Position numbers and translations under genes: made by a program. A stretch of 64,000 nt of DNA, taken from contig NZ_OY776414.1 in NCBI RefSeq assembly GCF_963675585.1, positions 4,219,613 to 4,283,612 of the forward strand, written 5' to 3'. This DNA is from an uncultured Draconibacterium sp. (GTDB lineage Bacteria; Bacteroidota; Bacteroidia; Bacteroidales; Prolixibacteraceae). Under the pieces are notes generated by a model. The model searched no databases. It was given only the letters and a program-made list of their open reading frames with translations, and was not told the DNA's origin. Shown here piece after piece: positions 56,107-64,000 of this stretch (position 1 is the stretch's first letter; every line of letters starts with the position of its first letter).

Positions 56107-56757
56107 CTACTGTTGACGCAGGTTTACATTTTCATAGCAGCCTGCCTGTGCGTGGAATACCTGGTTTTCGTTGCCGGTCAGTGGCATTTCTTCACCGCCG
56201 ATGACGAGTTTGGCGATCTGAATGTCAGTGTTGTTCTCGACATAGAATTCATACCAGCCTTGGGCATTTGTTGTGGCGGGTACGTCATAGTACCAATCAT
56301 CGATGGTGATATAAACGCTAGCTCCTGCAACTACGTTGTTCTCACGGTCAAAGACCTGCCCCTTGACGGTTCCTTGGCTAGAACCGTGTTCAATGCAACC
56401 GTTGTACTCGACAACATAGTAACCCTCGAGTGGATCAGGGGTGGGTGTGTTGGTTGGCAAGGGAGCCAGTGTAGATACCTGGGTTGGGACAACATAAGGC
56501 GTCAGGGTGGGCACAAGTGTTGCTGTGGCGACAAGGCCGTTCTGAGTTGGCTGTGGCGTGAGTGTTGGGATGAGTGTATTAGTTAGCGTTGTTTCGGCAC
56601 CAGCCACGCCTGTCGCTGTTGCAGTTGTGGCGCGTGTGCCCAATATGGCGTCAAGGGCCCCCTCACGATAGATGAGGTAGCCTAGTGTTACTACGACCAT
56701 GATGACAATGATCAGAGCGGCGAGAGCAAGATAGAAGGCAGTTTTCTGTTGCGACAT
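56107..56757 (-). CDS. Membrane-anchored protein with Thr/Pro stalk and carboxypeptidase-regulatory-like domain
   Basis: 216 residues. An N-terminal membrane anchor (about 7-29, YLALAALIIVIMVVVTLGYL) is followed by a low-complexity stalk rich in Thr and Pro (about 42-108, with repeated TPTLTP-like blocks). A C-terminal Ig-like/regulatory domain (about 125-216, VKGQVFDRENNVVAGASVYI, GWYEFYVENN) has two Cys (CIEHG and CYEN) that could pair. It is preceded by a GGAGAG ribosome site. Such stalked anchored proteins are common in Chloroflexota. It is likely displayed outside the membrane; ligand unknown. Confidence 0.75.
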   Translation of the reverse strand: MSQQKTAFYLALAALIIVIMVVVTLGYLIYREGALDAILGTRATTATATGVAGAETTLTNTLIPTLTPQPTQNGLVATATLVPTLTPYVVPTQVSTLAPLPTNTPTPDPLEGYYVVEYNGCIEHGSSQGTVKGQVFDRENNVVAGASVYITIDDWYYDVPATTNAQGWYEFYVENNTDIQIAKLVIGGEEMPLTGNENQVFHAQAGCYENVNLRQQ

Positions 56758-56847
56758 GTAACTCTCCAGATATCCAGATCAGACGGCGCGAAACAATGAG
56801 CCGCCCGTTGCGTATAGATAGTACGCATATACAGCCAGGAGGTAGCG

Positions 56848-57417
56848 ATGGCTGATGTCCTCAAGATGTTCCAGGATCAGGCGCAGAAAATGATCGAGCA
56901 GATCAATGACAAAGGTGGCTTGCGCGGCATGATAGATGGACTGCGCAATCGCATTGAAGAAGCAGACCGCAAGCGCGATGTGAATCGTGTCAGGGTGGAG
57001 CTAGAACGGCTTGATACCCAATATGCCGATCTGACGCGAGCGATAGGTCTCGAAGCGGTTTCACTTTATGAGCGCAATATGCTCAAGACGCCAGAACTCG
57101 AGCCTTTGTGCCAGCATGTTTCAGATATACACAAAATGTTGGAATCGAAAAAGCAAGAGCTCGCCCAACTAGAGGCAGAGGCTGCTGCGGAACAGGCCGC
57201 GCGAGCTGCGCAGGCTCAAGCCCAGACTCGGTGCAGTGTTTGCGGCAACCCTCTCCCCGAAACAGGCGCCTTTTGTGCGAGTTGCGGAGCCCCAATCCAT
57301 GGCCGCACCACACCTTCGCCAGCAGGGCCTTCTCATTGCCCAGTGTGCAATGCGGAAATCCGCCTGGGCGCCAAGTTCTGTGGACGCTGTGGAGCTGATG
57401 TATCCACCAGCAACTAG
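56848..57417 (+). CDS. Coiled-coil protein with two C-terminal zinc ribbons
   Basis: 189 residues, preceded by AGGAGG seven bases before the ATG. Residues 1-125 are helical with heptads and a run of Ala/Gln/Glu (LAQLEAEAAAEQAARAAQAQ), a coiled coil. Then come two CxxC...CxxC ribbons: CSVCGNP with CASCGAP, and CPVCNAE with CGRCGAD. Double zinc ribbons of this type appear in many membrane-linked regulatory or scaffold proteins. The gene lies divergent from the stalked membrane protein, 90 bases apart. Function not assigned. Confidence 0.8.
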   Translation: MADVLKMFQDQAQKMIEQINDKGGLRGMIDGLRNRIEEADRKRDVNRVRVELERLDTQYADLTRAIGLEAVSLYERNMLKTPELEPLCQHVSDIHKMLESKKQELAQLEAEAAAEQAARAAQAQAQTRCSVCGNPLPETGAFCASCGAPIHGRTTPSPAGPSHCPVCNAEIRLGAKFCGRCGADVSTSN

Positions 57418-57471
57418 CCTCCTCATTCTATCCACAGCCTTTGACATTGCAACTGGATGCATAATTTACCG

Positions 57472-57500
57472 TTGACCGGCGTTCTACCAGTTGCTAGAAT
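57472..57500 (+). promoter_or_regulatory. Sigma70-type promoter for the kinase pair
   Basis: TTGACC (57472-57477), a 17-base spacer, then TAGAAT (57495-57500). The ribosome site AGGAGGAG (57527-57534) and ATG at 57536 follow. A second -35-like TTGACA at 57441 lacks a well-spaced -10. This promoter type also differs from those of the left part. Confidence 0.6.
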
Positions 57501-57535
57501 GGGTTGGATGCTGCGGATGAATGTTAGGAGGAGAT

Positions 57536-58297
57536 ATGGCTTGGCTTCCCGATGGAACACCGCTGAAAGGCAAGCTCTTTATCGTTGAGGGCATTGATGG
57601 TTCTGGCAAAAGTACGCAGCTCGACCTGGTTTACAAATGGTTGCGTACAGAAGGATATGTCGTTTCATTTAGCGAATGGAACTCTTCTCCTGTCGTCCGG
57701 CAGACGACAAAACGTGGCAAGAAAAAGCAGATGTTGACGCCAACCACGTTCAGCATCATTCATGCGGTGGACCTTTCTGACCGCGTGCAGCAGCAAATGA
57801 TTCCTGCACTCAAGGCTGGAGCCGTTGTATTGGCTGATCGGTATATCTATACGGCGTTTGCTCGCGATGGTGCCAGAGGGGTTGATCCTAGCTGGGTCCG
57901 CGATATGTATGCCTTTGCCATCCGCCCCACGATGGCCTTTTATTTTCGCGTAACCCTGGAAGAATCACTCAAGCGCATTATTACAGGGCGCCCCTCGCTC
58001 AAATACTATGAAGCAGGGATGGATTTGGGACTTTCGGATGACCCTTATGAGAGCTATCGGCTCTTTCAGGGGCGCATTCTTGAAGAATATGACAGTATGA
58101 TTAACGAATTCGGGCTTACTGTCATCGATGCCACGCTTCCCATTGTCGATCAACAGGAAACGCTGCGCTCTTATATCCGCCCCCATCTCAAGGATGTGCT
58201 CAAAACCTCTCCCAGCCCTTGGGACGGTGTTCTTGCCCAAGAAGGTTTGTCGGGGATTTATCTGGACGAGATAAACCGGGGAGGGCCGCAGGAATGA
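57536..58297 (+). CDS. Thymidylate-kinase-like P-loop kinase, first of a tandem pair
   Basis: 253 residues from ATG 57536, chosen for AGGAGG just upstream. Walker A is GIDGSGKST with K25, and a TMPK-like DRY motif reads LADRYIYTAFARDGARG. Where thymidylate kinases have REPGGT it has SEWNSSPV, so the base-binding side differs. A C-terminal extension of about 35 residues (HPxxxx region to PQE) goes beyond the usual TMPK length of about 210. It phosphorylates a nucleotide or related small substrate; dTMP is not proven. Its stop overlaps the start of the next kinase gene by 4 bases. Confidence 0.85.
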   Translation: MAWLPDGTPLKGKLFIVEGIDGSGKSTQLDLVYKWLRTEGYVVSFSEWNSSPVVRQTTKRGKKKQMLTPTTFSIIHAVDLSDRVQQQMIPALKAGAVVLADRYIYTAFARDGARGVDPSWVRDMYAFAIRPTMAFYFRVTLEESLKRIITGRPSLKYYEAGMDLGLSDDPYESYRLFQGRILEEYDSMINEFGLTVIDATLPIVDQQETLRSYIRPHLKDVLKTSPSPWDGVLAQEGLSGIYLDEINRGGPQE

Positions 58298-59001
58298 CTC
58301 TGGCACATTTCTATGGCAAAGGATTGCCCGGATATGAGGGTGTGATGCTGCCTGGCAAGCTGTTGGTGCTGGAAGGGCCAGATGGCGTAGGTCGTTCAAC
58401 GCAGATCGCTCTGCTTCGCGAGTGGCTGGAAGCAAAGGGTTTTGCGGTATCTTATTCAGGACTCAAGCGCTCCGAACTGGCTAGCAAAGGGATTGCCTCA
58501 GCCAAACAGGGGCATACGCTTGATGAGCGTACTATGAACTTGTTTTATGTTGCTGATCTTGCCGACCGTTTGGAGCGAGAGATTATTCCGGCGCTGAAAG
58601 CCGGTTTTGTTGTGGTTACCGATCGGTACATGTACTCGCTCATCGCTCGTTCGGTTGTGCGCGGTGTGAATGCCGAATATATCCGGGCTGTGTTGGGCTT
58701 TTGTCTAATCCCCGATGCTGTGTTCTATCTCAAAACTAATCTTGACCATCTGATTCCGCGAGTTTTGCGCAAAGGCGGTTTTGATTATTGGGAAGCAGGC
58801 GTCGATTTTCAACATAAATCTGATTACTATGATTGTTATTGCCAGTACCAATCACAGATGCTGGCCGAGTTCGATCGGCTTGGTAAGGAATATGCTTTCA
58901 GGAATATTGATGCAACGCGCTCTATTGATGCCGTATTCACTGAACTGAAAGATGAAATTGGTCAGATCGTTCTAGAGCTCAAACCCTCGAACAGCATCTA
59001 G
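58294..59001 (+). CDS. Thymidylate-kinase-like protein with altered Walker A
   Basis: 235 residues from the ATG that overlaps the previous stop (ATGA). The P-loop is GPDGVGRST, with Arg34 in the place of the catalytic Lys. The DRY motif is kept (VVTDRYMYSLIARSVVRG). The REPGGT motif is replaced by GLKRSEL. It aligns with the first kinase across its length but lacks the C-terminal extension. Loss of the Lys usually weakens or abolishes phosphotransfer, so this could be a regulatory or pseudo-kinase partner forming a heterodimer. A terminator follows 29 bases later. Confidence 0.83.
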   Translation: MTLAHFYGKGLPGYEGVMLPGKLLVLEGPDGVGRSTQIALLREWLEAKGFAVSYSGLKRSELASKGIASAKQGHTLDERTMNLFYVADLADRLEREIIPALKAGFVVVTDRYMYSLIARSVVRGVNAEYIRAVLGFCLIPDAVFYLKTNLDHLIPRVLRKGGFDYWEAGVDFQHKSDYYDCYCQYQSQMLAEFDRLGKEYAFRNIDATRSIDAVFTELKDEIGQIVLELKPSNSI

Positions 59002-59030
59002 TTCTTCAATGGAACCCTGTTTTCAGATAG

Positions 59031-59062
59031 AAGGTCAGTACTGTATGTGTGCTGGCCTTTTT
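59031..59062 (+). terminator. Rho-independent terminator after the kinase pair
   Basis: AAGGTCAG (59031-59038) pairs with CTGGCCTT (59052-59059), including one G-T pair, followed by TTTTT. It ends the two-gene kinase transcript just before the FGGY-like gene's ribosome site. Confidence 0.65.
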
Positions 59063-59084
59063 GTCATACACCGGAGGCTTGGTT

Positions 59085-60551
59085 ATGGCACTGTTGGGCA
59101 TCTCGATAAGTGGGACTTTGTGCAGCGCTGATATCTATAGCGAAGACGGCCGGTTACTATCCAGAAAAAGGGCGGCATTCCCGGTCGAAAGATATCAGGA
59201 TGTACAGGCAGCACTGCCCGCCAGAATCTGGGAAGCGTTTTGCACGGCTATCAAGGGCGCTGTCTCTGAAACAGATCAGGCAAATCTATCAGCCCTTTGC
59301 ATTACGGGCGGTGGCGATGGTCTTGTAGCCCTTGATCGTGCCTCAGTGCCGCTTGGCCCCTGTGTCTTTCGCACTGCGTCGGCTATGCACTGCGCCTCTT
59401 CTGAGTTGCCCCCAGATATTTTTTTCGAGATGACGGGGCGGTTCGCCACGGATCTGACTGGGCTGGATACACTCTCTTGGTATAACCAGAAATACCGCGG
59501 ATTCTTTGGGCAGTTGTGGCGTTATGTGCCAGTGGAGACCTGGCTTCAAGTCAAACTCGGTGGTCAGGCTATCGTCGATGCCTCACTCGGTTCTAGGGCC
59601 TTGTGTCTGGATATTCGCGATAACACTTGGTCTCGGCAGCTATTGGATCCCTGTGGCATTCGAGAGGCGCATTTGCCGCCTATTGTGCAATCAGCTAGTT
59701 TGGCCGGACGGCTCTCTGCAGATGCCGCTTCTGAACTGGGTTTGGATTCTCACGTCCAGCTGGTAGTTGGTGGTTGGGATCGAGCGTGTGAGGCTCTGGG
59801 GGCTGGCGTATTGGAGCCGGCCAAAAGTGCGCTCTATTGCATGCAATCGTCCTTTGATTTGATCCCCTCTTTTGCGGCTATCTCGCTTACCGCGCTTTTG
59901 CTCAAAAACGGCATCAGTATGACGCCGCATGTACAGAACGAAGCCTTGTTGGGCGTTTGGCAAGTGCGAGAAGGAGGGGCCATGCTACGCTGGTTCCGCG
60001 ACCAGATCGCTAGGCAGGAGACGGCCGAGGCCCGCAGCCGTGGCTACAATGTTTATGAGAGGTTGTTGGCAGAAATGCCGGATTATCCTACCGAGCTGCT
60101 GTATCGGCCTCCTGCGCAAGATCGTTCAACCTCTGTACTGGAGGGTCTCAAGTCCGATACATCGCGGAGTGAACTATTACGCGGGTTGGTGGAGGGTATA
60201 ACTGAAGAAATGACCGAGGGGCTTGAACGTTTTGGGCATGTAGGTATTCCCGTGGAGACGCTGCATACGACGGGAATAGGCGCTTACTCCGATGTGCTTT
60301 TGCAGCTTACAGCCGATATTTCTGGGTGTGAGATCCTCAAAATGGAACAGCCCAACGCCGACACACTCGGCGCAGCCCTGATTGCCGCATGTGGCGCTGG
60401 GGTTTATGAGAGCCTGGAAGAAGCTGTGGCCAATGCCGTGCGGGTGGCCGCTCGTTACGAACCACGGCCAGCATTGCACGAGGTTTATGTCGCGAGGCGC
60501 GAATCCCGTCGGGGAAATCGGCCTCGCGGTGAGATGCTTCAAGAGATCTAG
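59085..60551 (+). CDS. FGGY-family carbohydrate kinase-like protein, divergent
   Basis: 488 residues from ATG 59085, with GGAGG eight bases upstream; a longer frame from 59049 is less likely. The FGGY/ASKHA layout is visible: ALLGISISGTLCSAD at the start, CITGGGDGLVALDR, VGGWDRACEALGAG with the catalytic-type Asp, and GIGAYSDVLLQLTAD in the C-domain. The first phosphate-loop Asp of the GxDxGT motif is Ser, and the PxxWxDxR segment reads GPCVFRTAS. It resembles xylulokinase but may have lost or altered substrate binding. Its stop shares the palindrome CTAG with the convergent peptidase gene. Confidence 0.78.
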   Translation: MALLGISISGTLCSADIYSEDGRLLSRKRAAFPVERYQDVQAALPARIWEAFCTAIKGAVSETDQANLSALCITGGGDGLVALDRASVPLGPCVFRTASAMHCASSELPPDIFFEMTGRFATDLTGLDTLSWYNQKYRGFFGQLWRYVPVETWLQVKLGGQAIVDASLGSRALCLDIRDNTWSRQLLDPCGIREAHLPPIVQSASLAGRLSADAASELGLDSHVQLVVGGWDRACEALGAGVLEPAKSALYCMQSSFDLIPSFAAISLTALLLKNGISMTPHVQNEALLGVWQVREGGAMLRWFRDQIARQETAEARSRGYNVYERLLAEMPDYPTELLYRPPAQDRSTSVLEGLKSDTSRSELLRGLVEGITEEMTEGLERFGHVGIPVETLHTTGIGAYSDVLLQLTADISGCEILKMEQPNADTLGAALIAACGAGVYESLEEAVANAVRVAARYEPRPALHEVYVARRESRRGNRPRGEMLQEI

Positions 60552-62614
60552 TGTCCAGCTGCAAGCTCGGTGATCTGCCGCAGTTGCCTTGTGAGAGCTG
60601 CAAATGCTGCGGTATAGGTTTCTTCCCATGTTTGAAGCGATTTGTCATCCCCCGTTTCAAGCTCGTATCGCAACCCGGGCAGTAGCCAGGCTTCATACCC
60701 GCTATCAGGGTCTTCACAAACATAAAGCGAACGGGCCCAAGCGCTGTGTTGCAGGCCTTCTGAGCGGGTCAGGTTGCGCTCCAGTGTAAGCAACTGCTCG
60801 TTGATCTGCCCTTTGATGTCCTCAGATAGCGCAGTTGCAGCATCCTCGGCCAGAGCGGTTTCCATGGCGTAGGCAGCCCCCGCCAGCTCTTGGATGGCGG
60901 CGCGTAGTGGACTGGCGTCGAGCTTGCGACCGAGTTCTTGGGCGCGCTGAACCAAAGTCCCCAGGTGTCTGCTGAGATCAGCACCGTAACGCGAAACATC
61001 CAGGGGCAGTAGGTCAGCATCGGCCAGCCTGGTAGCAATGATGCCGTTCCAAACAGCTACAGCCGGCCCGAACTTGAACTCGGTGTCACCAAAACGCTCG
61101 TACCAGGCCATATCGTCATAATTTGTGTGGTAAAGAGGCATCGGATTGGACATGAATACTTGGGCTGCCGGAATGCCCAGATGGCTGTAGAACCCCACGT
61201 GATCCGAACCGCCGCCCAGATCGCCCATACGTGGTTCGCCGCCCGTCTTGGATTGTTCTTGCCACACCTCCAGCAGGCTCTTCTTAGTGCCGGGGTAGGC
61301 TGTATCGGCGGCGGCTTCGAGCAGCAGTTTTTTAAGCGAAGGAGCCGATTCGGCGGCGACGTTGGGACCGGTAACAGCCATGTCGGCGTTGAGATAGGCG
61401 ATGGCCGAGGTCGCCAGCTTGCTTTCAAACTGTTCAACCCACTCTGTCGAGCCAATAATGCCGTATTCTTCGGCGTCCCAATGGGCAATGGCCAATGAAC
61501 GACGCGGGCGCCAACCCTCGGTTAGCATCTGCCCCAAGGCATCAGCCAATACCAACAGCATAGCGTTGCCGCTGTTAGGGTCGGATGCGCCAAAGTTCCA
61601 GGCATCATAATGGCAACCGAGGTATAGCGTCTGCTCGGGGAATTCAGAGCCCTGGATGACACCGACAACGTTCGTTGCTCGCTTGATGCCGAGTGGCTGA
61701 TCCACGCGAACGCGAACCTGAAGCAATTCGTCGCCCTGTAGGCGGTAGGCAAAAGGCAATCCGCCTTGCCAACCCTCGGGTACGCCCTGACCGGTCATTC
61801 TTTTAAGGATTTCTTGCGCCGAGCCGTAGGGCAGGGGTGCGACTGGGATATTCAGTAGGCCGTCGACATCTGCAGGATCAAGGCGTTCAACGAGCTCATC
61901 CGAATCCAAGGGCAGGGCAGGGCCATTGGGCGTGAGCGGGTCGCCAGAGTAGCCCAGGGTCAACAGAGAACCGCGCTGCACGCAGCTATCATTGATAGCC
62001 GGCCCTTCGGGATAAGGCAATGCCTTGACATAACCAGAATCCGCAGGATCCGAGTAGATGATCAAACCGAGAGCGCCCCGTTCTTGGGCATATTTGGCTT
62101 TATAGCCGCGGAAATTGCCGCCAAAACGGGCAATAACGATCTTGCCAGCCACGGAGATGCCCAACGCATCAAGTTGCTCGTAATCTTCCTTGCGAGCGTA
62201 ATTGGCATAGACGACGGTACCGGTAACGTCACCCGATCCTGAATAGGCGTTCCATCCTGGCCCGAGGTCCGCATGGGCTGAATAAGGATCCTCAGCCAGA
62301 ATATCTTCTTGGTTGTTGAGCGCCATGCGTTTGGGCTGCACCAGATCGACACGCACTGAACAATCTGGCGAGGGCATGAGCACATCGTAGGGATATTCAG
62401 TCACTTGCAGACCGGCCGCTTTCATGCTCGTGGTGAGGTATTCGCGTACTCGGTCATTAGCAGGGGTGCCAGCGGGGTGGGGCTCCTGAGCGAGTGCTTG
62501 AAGGTGCTTTTTAAAGCCTGCTGCTGTACACAACTCGCAGAGGCGGGCTTCAAACTGGTATTGCGCCTGGCTGCGGGTAGTAGAGAATCCTCGAATTGCC
62601 TTGGTGTCAGTCAT
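60548..62614 (-). CDS. M28 peptidase of glutamate-carboxypeptidase-II (PSMA) type
   Basis: 688 residues from ATG 62614 (ribosome site GGAGG six bases upstream); the longer frame to 62749 would cross a tRNA and is rejected. A PA-like domain (about 145-270, GTVVYANYARKEDYEQLDALG) is inserted before the catalytic M28 core. Zinc ligands and base: H335 in GCHYDAW, D345 in SDPNSG, E382/E383 in WDAEEYG, a later Asp and the His in LYHTNYDDM. A C-terminal helical dimerisation-like domain follows. Human GCPII has the same order. No signal peptide is evident, so it may be cytoplasmic. Substrate is probably a peptide with an acidic C-terminus, unproven. Confidence 0.9.
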   Translation of the reverse strand: MTDTKAIRGFSTTRSQAQYQFEARLCELCTAAGFKKHLQALAQEPHPAGTPANDRVREYLTTSMKAAGLQVTEYPYDVLMPSPDCSVRVDLVQPKRMALNNQEDILAEDPYSAHADLGPGWNAYSGSGDVTGTVVYANYARKEDYEQLDALGISVAGKIVIARFGGNFRGYKAKYAQERGALGLIIYSDPADSGYVKALPYPEGPAINDSCVQRGSLLTLGYSGDPLTPNGPALPLDSDELVERLDPADVDGLLNIPVAPLPYGSAQEILKRMTGQGVPEGWQGGLPFAYRLQGDELLQVRVRVDQPLGIKRATNVVGVIQGSEFPEQTLYLGCHYDAWNFGASDPNSGNAMLLVLADALGQMLTEGWRPRRSLAIAHWDAEEYGIIGSTEWVEQFESKLATSAIAYLNADMAVTGPNVAAESAPSLKKLLLEAAADTAYPGTKKSLLEVWQEQSKTGGEPRMGDLGGGSDHVGFYSHLGIPAAQVFMSNPMPLYHTNYDDMAWYERFGDTEFKFGPAVAVWNGIIATRLADADLLPLDVSRYGADLSRHLGTLVQRAQELGRKLDASPLRAAIQELAGAAYAMETALAEDAATALSEDIKGQINEQLLTLERNLTRSEGLQHSAWARSLYVCEDPDSGYEAWLLPGLRYELETGDDKSLQTWEETYTAAFAALTRQLRQITELAAGH

Positions 62615-62719
62615 TGCGGGCCTCCGTGTTGATGCAATAACATTCGCTTCTCTGGCATACCTGTGATAAAGTGCGCCCACGTAAAAACAGACCCGCAGCA
62701 TTGCTGGCTGCGGGTAAGG

Positions 62720-62792
62720 TGCCCCAGGAGGGAGTCGAACCCCCGGCACAAGGTTTAGGAAACCTCTGCTCTATCCTCTGAGCTACTGGGGC
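62720..62792 (-). tRNA. tRNA-Arg (anticodon CCT)
   Basis: Minus strand: acceptor GCCCCAG/CTGGGGC closes perfectly, D-stem GCTC/GAGC, anticodon stem GAGGT/ACCTT with loop TTCCTAA giving anticodon CCT, T-arm with TTCGACT loop, discriminator A. No CCA is encoded. 73 bases. It reads AGG codons. It lies between the peptidase start and the glycosidase gene. Confidence 0.95.
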
Positions 62793-62833
62793 GCGAGCAG
62801 GAGTATACCATAGACACAGGAGAGCGACAAGAA

Positions 62834-63958
62834 TTGTCACCCCGACGCGTATGTAATCTGGTTCTGCGTGCTTTCATTCTGTTTGCACTGGTCTATGTGA
62901 CTAGTGCGCCTGTTCAGCGTCTGGTTACCGTTGGGGAGCAGCAGCAGGTTGAGACAAATAATCCGGTGGTTGGTGTGCATACGCGCCTGACCGATGAAGT
63001 GGAAGAATGGAAGATTCAGCAGACGCTGGTGATGGTGCGCGAGATGGGCGCCAGCTGGATTGTCGAGTATTTCCCCTGGGCCTATTACGAGCCAGAAAAG
63101 GGTGTTTACGATTTTGGCCACGCCGATATGGTGATAGAACATGCTCTGGCACAGGGTCTGAAGGTCATCGCCCGGGTGGATTATGTACCTGACTGGGCTC
63201 GTCCCGAGGATACAACGGCGCGCTATCTCGATGAAGACCATTATCAGGATTACGCCGATTTCATCTATGCTTTTTGTGAGCACTTTGAGGGGCAGCTAGA
63301 TTCCATCATCATTTGGAACGAACCTAACCTGGCCTTTGAATGGGGTTATCGTATGCCCGATCCTGAGAGCTATGTTGAGCTGCTCAAGGTAGCCTACGAG
63401 GCAGCCAAAGCAGCGGATCCTGATATTCGTGTGTTGGGTGCTGGATTGGCTCCTACGTTGGCTCCTGAAGGCAGCGAGTGGGGTATGGATGATCTACTCT
63501 ACCTGGAGCGCATGTACCAGGCGGGCGCTGCTGATTATATGGATGGTTTGGCTGTCCATGCTTACGGAATGACGGCTTCTGCCGATGATCCTGCGGATCC
63601 GCAGGCCATCAATTTCAGACGAACCGAACTTGTTCACGAGATCATGGTGACCTATGGAGACGGTGACAAGCCCTGCATCATCACCGAGGGCGGTTGGAAC
63701 GACCATCCTCGGTGGACCAAGTCGGTTAGCCCGTATCTGCGCATTCAGCACACCATCGATGCCTATGATCTGGCCATGAACGAATGGGACTGGTGCGAGG
63801 CGGTTTGTTTGTGGGTTTTCCGATTCCCCTGGCCTCAAAATACCTACCAGGACTATTTCGCCTTTGTCTCGACGGATTTTATTCCCAAACCCATCTATAC
63901 CGAGATACAACACTATGCCCACGATGAGCCCTATGATTATCTGGAGAATACGCCATGA
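62834..63958 (+). CDS. Membrane-anchored clan A glycosidase (GH39/GH5-like)
   Basis: 374 residues. The start is a TTG at 62834 with AGGAGAG about ten bases upstream. An N-terminal hydrophobic segment (about 9-25, LRAFILFALVYVTSAPV) anchors or exports it. The TIM barrel carries E163 in WNEPNLAFEWG (acid/base) and E285 in IITEGGWN (nucleophile). WIVEYFPWAYYEPEKG and VYDFGHAD are typical of GH39-like and beta-xylosidase-like sequences, but the family is not settled. It overlaps the next gene by four bases, so it is the first of an operon. Confidence 0.8.
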   Translation: MSPRRVCNLVLRAFILFALVYVTSAPVQRLVTVGEQQQVETNNPVVGVHTRLTDEVEEWKIQQTLVMVREMGASWIVEYFPWAYYEPEKGVYDFGHADMVIEHALAQGLKVIARVDYVPDWARPEDTTARYLDEDHYQDYADFIYAFCEHFEGQLDSIIIWNEPNLAFEWGYRMPDPESYVELLKVAYEAAKAADPDIRVLGAGLAPTLAPEGSEWGMDDLLYLERMYQAGAADYMDGLAVHAYGMTASADDPADPQAINFRRTELVHEIMVTYGDGDKPCIITEGGWNDHPRWTKSVSPYLRIQHTIDAYDLAMNEWDWCEAVCLWVFRFPWPQNTYQDYFAFVSTDFIPKPIYTEIQHYAHDEPYDYLENTP

Positions 63959-64000
63959 TGCACCATTACCATAGGCTGAAAGACTTGCCCGTGTGGGGGC
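63955..64000 (+). CDS. Start of a following gene, cut by window edge
   Basis: ATG at 63955 overlaps the glycosidase stop in ATGA; a second ATG follows at once. Only 15 codons are visible (MMHHYHRLKDLPVWG), too few for any assignment. Coupling by the overlap is the only evidence that it is coding. Confidence 0.45.
   Translation, partial: MMHHYHRLKDLPVWG

Noticed and set aside
62615-62749. Longer start for the M28 peptidase
   Set aside because: It would overlap the tRNA-Arg gene; a good GGAGG site precedes the ATG at 62614.
1-64000. CRISPR arrays, prophage or restriction systems
   Set aside because: No regularly spaced repeats, cas, phage structural or methylase genes were found on either strand.

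Overview
The window joins two unrelated genomes. Positions 1 to about 54,900 read as a marine or gut-type Bacteroidota, most likely in the Marinilabiliales/Prolixibacteraceae range. Support comes from SusC/SusD pairs, ECF sigma/FecR pairs, many lipoproteins, TAnnTTTG-type -7 promoter boxes and an AT-leaning composition. From about 54,900 to the end the base composition is clearly richer in G+C, Shine-Dalgarno sites are strong (AGGAGG) and a sigma70-type promoter is present. The proteins there look like Chloroflexota (Anaerolineae-like). The change falls inside a DUF2723 gene that loses its N-terminal half, so I read it as a chimeric contig rather than biology.

Positions 1-43,627 form one giant polysaccharide-utilisation region, every gene on the minus strand. 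Module 1 (8506 to 1) is ECF sigma, FecR anti-sigma, SusC with an STN domain, SusD, SusE and a GH76 endo-alpha-mannanase. Module 2 (43,627 to 35,638) is ECF sigma, FecR, SusC with STN, SusD and a DUF3823 lipoprotein. Between them lies a catabolic block: two GH92 alpha-mannosidases, one GH2, two GH127-type beta-L-arabinofuranosidase-like enzymes, five GH43 enzymes, a GH5-like enzyme, a lipoprotein aldose 1-epimerase, two paralogous DUF4964/5127/4965/1793 proteins, one unassigned propeller-like secreted protein and one secreted protein of unknown function. The mix of alpha-mannan enzymes with furanosidase families suggests a furanose-decorated alpha-mannan (galactofuranomannan or arabinomannan type) or a mixed plant/fungal glycan. 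That is inference. Terminators cut the block into several transcription units, and a REPIN-like element sits between two GH43 genes.

Positions 43,976-54,900 are mostly housekeeping: an outer-membrane barrel protein (the only plus-strand gene of this part), efp, a DUF3108 protein overlapping tsaB, a sulfatase, an esterase broken by one in-frame stop, a carbamoyltransferase overlapping a DUF6427 membrane protein, purD, and the truncated DUF2723 gene.

Positions 54,901-64,000 (Chloroflexota-like) hold a PHP-like protein, a membrane-anchored protein with a Thr/Pro stalk, a coiled-coil zinc-ribbon protein, two overlapping thymidylate-kinase-like genes, a divergent FGGY-kinase-like gene, an M28 peptidase with glutamate-carboxypeptidase-II architecture, a tRNA-Arg(CCT), a membrane-anchored GH39/GH5-like glycosidase and the first codons of a following gene. 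No CRISPR array, rRNA, prophage or insertion sequence was seen.
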